Shown: positions 11,890 through 22,806 of the stretch, in pieces
How positions within the stretch are numbered: position 1 is the first letter of the stretch
How the letters are laid out: each line of letters opens with the position of its first letter
DNA from: Pyrus communis
Taxonomy: Eukaryota; Streptophyta; Magnoliopsida; Rosales; Rosaceae
Direction: 5' to 3'
Length of the DNA: 64,000 nt
Assembly: GCF_963583255.1 (NCBI RefSeq)
Contig: NC_084803.1
Span: forward strand, 22,852,428-22,916,427
Notes under the pieces: model-generated
Told to the model about the DNA's origin: nothing
Database searches by the model: none
The model's input: only the letters and a program-made list of their open reading frames with translations
Position numbers and translations under genes: made by a program

Positions 11890-12175
11890 ACATGCTTGTG
11901 ACATTATTAAGGTGTATAACTAGTTTACATGTTTGTGGTGTTAACATTAACTCTTCCAGTGCAACTGCCAAAGTTGAAAGAGCATTTTCGGCCATGAAAT
12001 TTCTGAAGAATCAATTGAGAAATTTTTTTTGGGGGGGGGGGGGGGGGGGGGATATCAATGGATGAATGATAACATGGTTATTTTTATATAGAGAGATATT
12101 TGATAGTATTAGTAATGAAGTTGTCATGCAATGTTTTCACAACATGAAAACGTGTTGAGGAATATTGTAATATAT
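11890..12175 (+). pseudogene. Second hAT transposase C-terminal remnant
   Basis: One frame reads ATAKVERAFSAMKFLKNQLR, the hAT dimerisation motif. After a 21-base G run it resumes in other frames as QWMNDNMVIFI and EIFDSISNEVVMQCFHNMK, the usual C-terminus of ZMYM1-like hAT transposases. The order and spacing match the family, but the G run, a frameshift and a stop make it dead. It is the same family as the relic at 1-235. Confidence 0.8.
12031..12051 (+). repeat. Homopolymer run of 21 G
   Basis: An uninterrupted G run sits exactly where the hAT frame should read R-M-G-D-Q-W. It may be a true expansion or a sequencing/assembly artefact. Confidence 0.9.
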
Positions 12176-13263
12176 TATATCAAAAATCTTATGCTTAATA
12201 TGTAAGTATTTTGTAGTAAATTCTTTAGCTTTTTATTTTGTGAATTTGTTGTTTAACAATGCCCTAATCCACACAGATTGCTGGCTATGATCAAGATCAT
12301 GTTCACGAATGATATTTGCAGTCTTCTCCCTCCTTGCTAATTCTACCAACATTTCTAAAAACTAAATTCCAATGCAAATAAGCTTAATTCAGATTTTCAA
12401 GAATTTCTTCAAAATCTCCCATTACTTGTTCGTTGTAACTCACCCCAAAATCTAAAGTACAAGAAAATATATCAAACCATAAGGTGGAAAACCCTAGAAG
12501 GATCATACTTCATATTTTTCATTGTTTTGGTGATCTCAACAACATCGACATGCTTATAATTGTGTTATGAAGTTAATGGAGAACCAAGTATGCTATGCGT
12601 TTCTAGAACACTTTTTGCTACAAAGTCATGGATTCTCAATTTTTTTATCTTCCATTATGATGGATTCTCAAATCTAAATCTTCAATTTTAGAAGGGGAGG
12701 AGATACAACATAGAAATCACCTCATAATTCGAATATGTGAAGTGGTGGGGTATAAAAATAAAAATACATTGTGAAGTCAAAACTTTTAGGTTTGGCTTTC
12801 CTTGTCAAACTTAGGTTTGGCTTTCCTTGTCAAATATTGTAATTGAACCACACGCATGCTCAATATAGTTTTAGGTTATACTCTGATTATGGGTTGTTGC
12901 TACTGGAGTAAATGTTTAAGATGTGACACATTTCACCTTATAAGGTTTGTTCATGCATGTTCATTTCATATCTATATTTGTGTTGCATTCTGTCTAGTTT
13001 GATTGTCTTGTTAGTTTTGCATGTTGACTTCCAGCTGTCTAGCCACACAAATTAATTAAGACAACCCACACGGGCTGACTGACACTTTTTTGTTGGTGGT
13101 CAGTTTCTGGCCCTTAGTCTGCTCACATTGTTTGCTGGGTTGACAAGTGGTTTTTGTCCTTGTTGGATGTGCAAAAAATCAGATCTGTCTATATAACCTC
13201 AGCTAGGGTTTTCATCCTCTTTGGTTAGGGATTTTACATGTTTCAAAAGAGTGTTCTTAAAGC
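12176..13263. other. Intergenic; flank of the big gypsy insertion
   Basis: No gene is seen. A 27-bp tandem pair lies at about 12785-12836 (TTAGGTTTGGCTTTCCTTGT twice). The last 100 bases (TATATAACC near 13191, then an AGAGTGTTCTTAAAGCTTTGA-like end) belong to an older repeat unit that resumes after 24977. Confidence 0.5.
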
Positions 13264-13912
13264 TTTGATGTGACAGCCAGTCCCGAATTATTCGTACCGT
13301 AGGTGTGAAATGACATTTTTGCCCCTAGTGGTTATTTGTCATTTATGTGGTCGTTTTGAGGGCTTGGTTGGTTGCATCTGAGCCACACATTCATCCTCAT
13401 CTCCATCACCTTCTTCTGTATACCTTCTCCGTCTCGAAGACTCTCTCTCTCTTCTTCTTTTTTCTTCGTACGAACAAGACCCAAAACCCATGAAAACGTT
13501 GCAGATCGAGGTGGAAAATTATACATTTATGTTCGTGAGGACCATACGAGTTCAACCATATCAATTTCAGGTAGGAAATCCTTCGATTTCACGTCGAACC
13601 AGGAATCTCCGTTTTGGTCACTGTTGATAGAAGCATATTCATGCGACTTAAATGGCTTGTTCTCGTGCATTTACGTTATGTTTCTTTAGTTATTTTAGTA
13701 CTTTAAGCTATTTTCGTGTGTTTGTAGGTCCAAAGGGCTAAAGGAGCAAAAAGATGCATTTTGGAGACTTTTGGAGCACTTTTGGGCTTAGGATGGATAG
13801 CTTATGCTTGGAGCCAAAGTGTTGGACGAAATTGAAGACCTAATTAAAGACCAAAGTGTTGGAACCTTGTTCCCTTTAGTTTTAGGACATTTAAACCTTT
13901 CCTATATCCTTA

Positions 13913-14600
13913 GCCGTGCATAACATTCCAACATTCCACTCCTTCATTTCAGCCACACTCCCACATATCATTACATATCATCCACTTATCATATCATTCA
14001 CTTATCTTATCATTCACTTATCATATCATTCACTTATCATATCATTCACTTATCATATCATACACTTATCACTTATCACAACAACAACCTTGCACATGCA
14101 CATTCATCCACATGCACCCATAATCATTCACTCATCTTTAATCCACATGCATCTTCCATAAATCAAATCAGCCACATCCACATGCACTTATTCCACTTCA
14201 TCATTACACCACATTCTCTCTCTTTAATCCACATGCATTCCCACATGCATTTCCACCCACATGCAACCATAATCATCCTTTACCATTTCAGCCACATGCA
14301 TTCATACAAAGCTTTAATCACATGCATAAATCAGCACATGCATCTCCCATTCCCATCAGATTTCCATATATTCACATGCATTCCATCCTTTAAAACATTG
14401 CACATGCACTCCCTTTAATTAATTAAGCCACATGCACTCCCATCCATTTCATCATTGCAGCCAACACATGCTTTCACATGCATTTTCAGATTGTCCCCTT
14501 GCACATGCAGCCACATATTCATTGCACATGCAATTCCAACCCACATGCATCCTTTATCATTCAAACATGCAGCCACATTCCCTTCTAGCTGTTATGTTCC
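13913..14600 (+). repeat. CACATGCA / CATTCACTTATC low-complexity array
   Basis: The left part repeats TTCACTTATCATATCA units (about 13990-14075). The right part repeats CACATGCA every 15-40 bases, more than 20 times. Frames through it give His/Met/Ser-rich strings that are not proteins. Confidence 0.85.
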
Positions 14601-14810
14601 CCCCCATTTCACCTATAAATAAGCATCCATTGCATTCATTCTCATTCACACTTATTCATACACATTTCAGTCACAAACACTTCCATTCCATTGTACATAC
14701 CACCAACACTTCCCCCTTTGTGCCGTGAGTTTCCCTATTAATCCAAACACCACTCCCCAAACCATTCACACCACCAAACCTTACCTTAGACCTTGTGCTA
14801 CAACAACGAG

Positions 14811-15005
14811 GAAGAGAAGAGTGCCTAAACGTTCATACAATTCAAGTTTGAGTTGTTGGAATGTTTAGGTGTTTCTTTGATTTCAATGTTTAAATTCAAT
14901 TCTCTTTGTTTTGTACGTATGAGGAATGGAAGAGAAGAGTGCCTAAACGTTCATACAATTCAAGTTTGAGTTGTTGGAATGTTTAGGTGTTTCTTTGATT
15001 TCAAA
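14811..15005 (+). repeat. 76-bp direct duplication inside the nested LTR
   Basis: The copies at 14811-14886 and 14929-15004 start GAAGAGAAGAGTGCCTAAAC and appear identical over their length, 118 bases apart. Near-identity suggests a recent slippage or unequal exchange. Confidence 0.88.
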
Positions 15006-17851
15006 GTTATGAGGAACTAAACCCCCCTTTGTTAGGGGGTGATTCGAAATATATATTTATGCTTGCATTTTGATTTGATTACTTCTAATTGCGTTTCATA
15101 AGTTGTGGTTTCAATTTGTTTAACTGTTTGATTGATAACTTATTTATGTATGTTTAATTGAGAGTGCACGCTTAATTTTCATGCATGAATATGACGCTAG
15201 AATATAAGTGAGTTTCACCTAATAGTTACGAACTTATATTCACAAGTAGTGGAGGTTGCTTATAAACAATCGCGTTAAACGAATTCTTGGCATAAGTTTC
15301 ATGCAATCCATAGTAACGAATGTCTCGTCAACACTTATAATTTTCATAGAGCGTAATGATTCTTGCTTGTATCTCTATTATGCAATCATGTAGGGAACTT
15401 GTGGGGAATGTTTTGAATTGTCGCATGCATCATCCAATTCAATAACGTTAGGAAGATTTGAAGGTTAATTAGTGCATCACGGTTAACTTGGGGTGTTGAG
15501 CATTCATGGTTTATTGAAATGCAATTGGAAATCATTTTATTATGCAAGTGTAACATGTATGGAGATGAACCCCTTAGCTAGGTTCCCATCCATTCAATTC
15601 CATCTATTTCATATTTACATTCTGTTTTAAATTGTAATCTGTGCATTTTATTTAATTTCGTTAAAACCTAAATCCCCCTTTACTTTATTGTCTAATTTAG
15701 TTAGAAAGTGTCTTAGTTTGTGTTTATAAGAGTTTTGATTCATTTTGTTACACAAATTCGTCCAAATTCACCAAAGTGCTCAAAACTGCCCAGAAAGTGA
15801 TTTTAAGGCAGTTTTGAGTGTTTTGGGTGATGTTTGAGTCTTTTGGTTTGTCTTAGTGTTTTAAAAGTTTAGTTTTGCATTCTTTGAGTCTAGTATAGTG
15901 TTTTATATTGTGTTTTTACGTTTTTGAGTCAAATCCAAGTGATTAACAATCCCTCCTAATCCCCGGTCTAAAACGATCCCTACTTATATACTTATACTAC
16001 AATTGACAAAAAGAGGGTTTAATTTATGCGCGTATAATTCTCGCATCAACTGTTCATTCACACGTGAAATGTTGTTGTTCAGGGAATTTGAAGCTTGTAG
16101 GAAGCTTAGTGAGGTCCTTAGGAAGCTCGGGATGGTTCGTTGGAAGGATTTGGATGTCAGGATCGTGAGTTGCAAGTTTGGCCGAATTTTACAAAGTTTC
16201 TACGGCGAGATTCCGTGGATTTCAGGGCTTGAAAGTGATAAGGTTTTGTTCTACTTATTGTAAGCTTCATTTTGGTACCAATTTCATGAAATTTGATTGA
16301 AAAACGAGTGAGAAACGAAGGTTTGAAAATTTTCCAGTTTTCTGGCAACGGCGACGGCACCGGAGGTGTGCTGGAGAAGAAAACGGAATATTCCGTCAGT
16401 TTAGACGGAATATTCTTAACGACATCAGGTTAACTTTAACATAATCTGTTAGTTTTAACAAAATATTCCCTAATGCCGTTAGGGTTGCCACACGTGCGCC
16501 AGACATGTGCCCTCGCGTGGCCGGTGCGTGGGAGGTCGGAAAATTATTTTAAAAATATGGGGATGTTCGTGAGGTTAAGTAGATCACGTTGGTGTCTTCA
16601 CACACCCCATTTAAGCATTGTATGAGAAGTTATTTCCTAGTTTTAGTTATGTGCTTTAAATTGACGTTTTTATAGTTGTTTCGCATATAGGTGAGACCTA
16701 TCCCGAGGACAAGCACAGTCACTCGAGGCAAGGGGGTTACGACCCTTCCACATACCAGTGAATGGGCTTTTGGTTTTCCGTATATACCTATATACTGTGG
16801 TTTTCCCAAAAAATAATATGGAATGTTTATATGTTTTAAATGTCATGCATTGCGTTTGCCTATTTATTTATGCATTAGTAGTTGCATATATGTATGTTTG
16901 GTGCTGCGGACGTACATGTAAGTGTCAGGTAAGTTATAGTTTATAGTGTGACATAATGGTTATATGAGATACATAGAGAGCTCATAACCTGCACCCCTAG
17001 TGTTAGTGCTCCCGCCCAAAGTAGGGCACAGTTATTCACGTGATGTTCACCTCCCGCACCACACACTCATCTTGGATCCAAGTTAGGTGCACAGTCCTAT
17101 CGTATAGATCACTTTAAGTGGTTCCGACTCGTAGGTGACTCGTGATTATTCGCCCAGTCTTCACGTGATCGTAGCACTTGAGCGTATTTATTTACACCCA
17201 GTCCTGTCGTACATACCACTTTAGGTGGTTCCAACTCGTGTGCAGGTACAGTTAGTGAGTTGGAGATTTGAGCTCTAGATTCAGCCCTACAGGTCACGTT
17301 AGGTGACTCCGGCTAACATATTACATTGCATTGATTGACATTACCTGGGTTACTTACAGTTTATGTAGAGGCATTCGACATGGCATATTTCTGAGCATGT
17401 TTTCGATATATGTGTATATTCTATTTTCTGGGAAACTATACAGGTTTTACGGCGAGGGGTTAGAACTTTTGTTAATGAAATGATTTTGAAAAGCTTTGTT
17501 TTTGCCCACTCACAATTTCTATTTTGCTCCCCTTCAGGTTCTAGTTTGGGTTACTCTTTTGGTGGCTTACGAGGAATCCACAACATATCTGACAGATTAC
17601 GACCAGTGTAAGATGACCTCTGGGTGTGTTTAGTTAGTGTTTGTTTCTCTAGACTGCACTAGGTTTTCTGTGCTCTGAATATTGTTTCTTTCACACTTAC
17701 TTTTGCACTTGTGTGTTAACTACTCTGTGTGTAGTTTGGTTTTGATTTATTCGTACTTTTATTATATTTTTTGCTTCCGTACTATGCACATGGTTACGTC
17801 ACCCTCACGTGACGGCCAGCACGCCTTGATTTCGGTCGGGGTGTGTCAGTT

Positions 17852-17863
17852 TGGTATCAGAGC
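17852..17863 (+). other. Primer-binding site, initiator tRNA-Met
   Basis: TGGTATCAGAGC begins three bases after the 5' LTR ends. It is complementary to the 3' end of plant initiator tRNA-Met, the usual primer of this group. A run of about 20 T follows at 17883-17902. Confidence 0.92.
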
Positions 17864-17941
17864 CTAGGTTTGGCAGTCCTGCTTTTTTTTTTTTTTTTTT
17901 TTGTGAGTGTTTTAATTGTTTTGGTGTCTTCTGTCACAACT

Positions 17942-20900
17942 ATGCCGCCTCGTAGGGAACCACGTCACTCTGCTGAGCCTAGTTTCCCTGATGTAGCTCA
18001 ATTGGGGGAATCTATTACTACAACTATGCAGTCGGCACTCCACCCTCCCCAAAGGACTCATTTAGAGACCATGTACAATTTGAAGCTGGATAAGTTTGAG
18101 GGCCACGAGGGTTTTGAGGGAGCTGAGCAGTGGCTAGACCATATTGAAAAAACTTTCCGAGTGTTTCATAATCAGGGGAATCTTCCTGTAAAGAAGTGGG
18201 TTGAGATGATATCATGGTTCTTGGGTAAGGAATCGTCATCCTGGTGGGAATAAGAGGTCCGTCATTTGATCCCAGAAGAAAGGGTTGACTGGGAAGTGTT
18301 TAAGCATTTGTTTCGGAAAAGGTTTATGCCTCCTGAGTACATTGATCGTAAAAAGCAAGAATTTACTGAATTGAGGCAAGGGAAGTTAACGGCGAACGAG
18401 TATTATTGGAGGTTCACTGATTTATCTCGTTATTATCCGGAGGTTGCTGCCAATCCGGGCGAGATGCTTCGTCGTTTTCTTTTGGGTACCAAGAAAAAAT
18501 GACATTCTATGGCGACCACTACCCCTTGCGAATCTTATCAGGAGTTCTATGAAATTCTATTAAGGATTGAGGATTCCGAGAACATGCTTAGTGAGAGTGA
18601 GGAAGAAGAAAAAGATGGTAATCAGAGGAAAGACGACAAAAGCAAGGGTTAGGCATCTCTAAGACCTCGCAAGACCTAAAGTTTTAAGCGAGGTGGGACT
18701 AGTTCCAGTTCTTCCAGCGGTGGTTTTAGTGCCACTGGTCAGGGAAGAGGTGGTAGGTTTGCTGAGGGTCCTAGGGGCCAGAGACAGGGGGATATTGGTA
18801 GAAGAAAGGCTCCGGTTTGCTGCAGGTGTAATAATCGGCATTTTGGAGAGTGCAGGAGAGGCAGCGGTAGTTGTTTCACTTGTGGGTAGATGGGACATCA
18901 GGCTGCAAATTGTCCCCAGAGTCAGCAGAGGCCCCAGCAGTCTTTCTTGCCACCACCTGCACCAATCCAGCAGGTCCCAGGCCCTTATAGTTTCGGGCAG
19001 ATAAGTCATGGTGGTGCCTACTTTTATCATGGTGATGTCATTCCTTATGCTCCAGGATAGTATTCATATCCTCAAGATCCTTATTCTTAGAGTAGGTATC
19101 CATAGTTTTCAGGTGGTTATATGTCGTATCCTCCTATTCCAGTGGGTGGATCTCAGTGGTACCAGGGAGGACAGACTCAGCAGGGAGAGATTGCTACTAG
19201 TAGTGCGGGATCTTCAAGGTAGTCTGGTCAGCCTAGTTAGGGGCGTAATGTGCAGAGTCGTGGTGGTCAAACTAGTAGAGGTCGTGGTGGACGACAGCAG
19301 ACCCAGGGGCGTATCCACAATATTTCTCTGCAGGATGCTCAGAATAATCCAGACTTGATCATGGGTACGTTAAATATCCTTGGTTATTTTGCTAGAGTAT
19401 TGATTGACTGTGGTGCTACACATTATTTTATTTCTCATACATTTGCTCAAGTGACGCAACCTCACCCTACATCTCTAGGGTATGATTTAGAGTTTGCTAT
19501 GCCTAGAGGGGAAAGATGTATTGTTGATTGTGTCTATCCAGGATGTCCAGTGATGGTGGAGGATGTTGTTATGCCAGCTGACCTTATCCCGTTAGATATT
19601 GTTGATTTTGATGTGATTTTGGGCACATATTGGTTGCATTTTAATCGTGCCAATATTGATTGCTACAGGAAAATAGTTACCTTCTATCATCCTGGATTAC
19701 CTGTGGTTACATTTGTAGGGGAGCAGAGTGGGGTGAGACATGGCGTTATTTCTACTGTGCGAACAAAAAGGTTGTTATCAAAAGGGTGTCAGGGATACTT
19801 AGCTCATGTGGTGTTGAATGATGTTGCTCCTAGTAGTGTGGATGATGTAAGGGTAGTCAGGCATTTTCCTGATGTTTTCCCTAACGATTTACCTGGATTG
19901 CCACCAGACAGAGATGTGAAGTTCATCATTGATTTGCTTCCAGGTACTAATCCTATATCCTTGACTCCTTATCGTATGGCTCCTGCTGAGTTGAGGGAAT
20001 TGAATGTCCAGTTACAGGGGATAAAGGTTTTATTCAGCCTAGTACTTCACCCTGGGGAGCTCCAGTGTTGTTTGTGAGGAAGAAAGACGGGACTTTGAGG
20101 CTATGCATTGATTATTGGCAATTGAATCGGCTAACAATTAAAAACCGTTATCCATTGCCGCTTATAGATGATTTGTTTGATTAGATTTGAGGTGCTTGTG
20201 TATTTTCCAAGATTGATTTGAGGTCTGGTTATTATCAGTTGAAGATCAGTAGTGAGGATGTCCCTAAGACAGCTTTCATAACTCGTTATGGTCATTACGA
20301 GTTTCTGGTAATGCCATTTGGATTGACGAATGCACCAGCAGCTTTTATGGATCTGATGAACCGAGTATTCCAGCCGTATTTGGATAGGTTTGTCATTGTC
20401 TTCATTGACGATATCCTGGTATACTCTAGGTCTAAATCTGAGCATGTTCGACATCTTACTTTGGTGTTGAAAAGGTTAAGGGAACACCAACTATATGCTA
20501 AGTTTGGCAAGTGCCAATTTTGGTTAGATCAAGTGGCATTCTTGGGACACGTCATATCTGCTCAAGGTATTTTGGTGGATCTTCAAAAGGTAGCAGCAGT
20601 GGAGAAGTGGGAGCAACCATGAACCGTCACTAAGGTGAGGAGTTTTCTTGGCTAAGTAGGCTATTACCGGTGGTTTGTAAAGGATTTTTTCGTGATTGCT
20701 TTACCATTGACGAGGTTAACGAGGAAGGATGTTAAATTTGAGTGAGATGATAATTGTGAGCGGAGTTTTCAGCAATTGAAGTATTGTCTCACTTATGCAC
20801 CTGTTTTGGCATTCCCGGATGATAGTGGTAATTTCGAAGTCTACAGTGATGCTTCCTTAAATGGTCTGGGATGTGTACTGATGCAACATGATAGGGTGAT

Positions 20901-22750
20901 TGCTTATGATGCACGATAATTAAAACCTCATGAGTTGAATTACCCTACGCATGATTTAGAGTTAACAACCATTATCTTTGCTTTGAAGATGTGGAGACAT
21001 TATCTTTATGGAGAAAAATGCAAGATCTTTATAGATCATAAGAGTCTTCAATATCTTTTTCACCCAGAGGGATCTTAATCTTCGTCAGTGGAGGTGGTTG
21101 GAACTGCTTAGTGATTATGATTGCACGATTGATTATCACCCTGGTCGTGCGAATGTGGTAGCTGATGCACTTAGCAGAAAATCTCAGGGCCGTATCAATG
21201 CGTTGTACACTAGTCGTGTTCTTCTTCTGGCAGACTTGAGATCAACTGGAGTGAGGTTAGAGGTAGAAGATCAGGAGGTAGCTTTACTTGCTAATTTTGA
21301 AGTTAGGCCGATTTTAATTGATCGTGTACTTGAAGCCCAGATGGTTGATGAAGAAACCTAGGAAATAATTCAAGCAAGGAATCAGGGGAAAAGGAAAGAC
21401 CTCAGAGTTCATGAATCGGATGACATGCTTATGCAGGAGAGTAGAATGTTTGTGCCAAATAATTTGGAATTAAAGAAAGCAATTCTTGATGAAGTGCATA
21501 TCTCAGCTTATGCGATGCATCCATGAGCTACTAAAATGTATCATACCATTCAACCATTTTATTATTTGCCGGGTATGAAAAGAGAGATAGATGAATATGT
21601 GAGTAGGTGTGCCATTTGCCAACAAGTTAAAGCTAAAAGGAAGAAGTCGTTTGGGTTGTTGCAGCCGCTTCCCGTTCCAGAGTGGAAATGGGAAAATATT
21701 ACTATGGATTTTGTGTACAAGCTTCCTCGTACACATAATGGTTTTGACGGCATTTGGGTGATAGTTGATCGGCTTACTAAGTCAGCGCATTTTATTCCAG
21801 TGAGGGAAAATTATTCTTTGGGCCGATTAGCTGAATTATTCATATCGAAGATCGTGAAGTACCATAGTGTTCCAGTGAGTATTGTCTCGGATCGTGACCC
21901 AAGATTTACTTCTAAATTTTGGGTGGCTTTTCAGGAAGCTTTGGGTATGAGATTACTCTATAGTACGACATATCATCCTCAGACAGACGGACAATCAGAG
22001 AGAACTATTCAGATGTTGGAGGATATGTTGAGATCTTCGGTGTTACAGTTTGGCGATGCTTGGCACAAACGGTTGGATTTAATGGAATTTTCCTACAATA
22101 ACAGCTTTCATTCGAGTATCGGCATGTCCCCATTTGAAGCACTGTATGGTAAATCTTGTCGTACACCATTGTGTTGGTCAGAGGTCGGAGAAAGAGTTTT
22201 GGTGGGCCTTGAGATTGTAGATGAGACTACTTAAAATGTTTAGGTAATTAAGTTTAACCTGAAGACGGCCCAGGATTGACAAAAGAGCTTAGCGGACCGG
22301 CATGCTATTGACAGAGTGTATGAAGTGGGTGATTGGGTGTTTTTGAAGTTGTCACCGTAGAGAGGAGTAGTGCGGTTCAGAAAGAAAGGTAAGCTAAGTC
22401 CCAGGTATATCGGATCGTATATGATCACCGAGCGAGTTGGTGAAGTGGCTTACAGACTTGAGTTGCCTTCTAAGCTGGCTAAAGTGCATAATGTTTTTCA
22501 TGTGTCTATGCTTCGTCATTACATTGTGAATCCGTCGCATGTGAAACCTCCTCAGCCATTGGAAATTAATCCGAATTTAACTTATGATGAGGAACATGTA
22601 ACGATTCTGGATTGGAAGGAAAATGTTCTGAGGAACAAGACTGTGAGTTTAGTGAAAGTTTTGTGGAGGAATCACTCAGCGGATGAGGCTACTTGGGAGA
22701 CAGAAGATCGGATGAGAGATTTGTATCCTTGGTTATTCTTTGATCACTAG
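17942..22750 (+). pseudogene. gag-pol of the gypsy chromovirus, multiply broken
   Basis: Gag starts at ATG 17942 and keeps a zinc knuckle of CxxC-x4-H-x4-C type near 18875-18925, now cut by a stop. Protease (about 19365-19640) has DCGATHYFIS in place of the usual D-S/T-G. RT (about 19930-20640) keeps FIDDILVYS. RNase H (20780-21090) keeps YSDAS and LNYPTHDLE. Integrase (21480-22230) has the His-Cys finger (CAICQQVK) and D,D-35-E residues (MDFV, SDRD, SERT). The chromodomain (22580-22740) ends LYPWLFFDH. Stops lie at 18251, 18500, 18650, 18677, 18887, 19058, 19088, 19103, 19220, 19238, 20182, 20188, 20620, 20653, 20743, 20917, 21359, 21524, 22232, 22241, 22277 and 22358. Single-base shifts lie near 20025 and 21058. 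Confidence 0.92.
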
Positions 22751-22793
22751 TGGTTAGTTTGAGTTGTTTTGAATTTCGGGACGAAATTTTATT

Positions 22794-22806
22794 AAGGTGG
22801 GTAGGT
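22794..22806 (+). other. Polypurine tract region
   Basis: AAGGTGGGTAGGT lies directly before the 3' LTR and follows the conserved GGGACGAAATTTT box. It is the expected site for plus-strand priming. Confidence 0.75.

Larger units (their letters stand above)
13625..16048. mobile_element. Nested 2.4 kb solo LTR (or non-autonomous LTR element)
   Basis: It starts TGATAGAAGC, ends CTCGCATCA, and is flanked by direct copies of ACTGT at 13620-13624 and 16049-16053. TG..CA ends plus a 5-bp TSD are the mark of an LTR element. No transposon protein is encoded. A CACATGCA-rich array (13913-14600) and an internal 76-bp duplication fill part of it. A solo LTR is the simplest reading; a LARD-type element with unrecognised short LTRs is the alternative. 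Confidence 0.8.
13269..17848 (+). repeat. 5' LTR of the gypsy element, interrupted
   Basis: It is collinear with the 3' LTR at 22807-24972 except for the 2,424-bp insertion at 13625-16048 and small indels. Removing the insert and one TSD copy leaves about 2,151 bp, against 2,166 bp for the 3' LTR. A stretch of about 35 bp near 23638 in the 3' LTR is missing here near 16525. Confidence 0.92.

Noticed and set aside
13916..14728. Three open frames rich in His, Met and Ser
   Set aside because: They are translations of the CACATGCA and TTCACTTATC repeats inside an LTR and have no domain.
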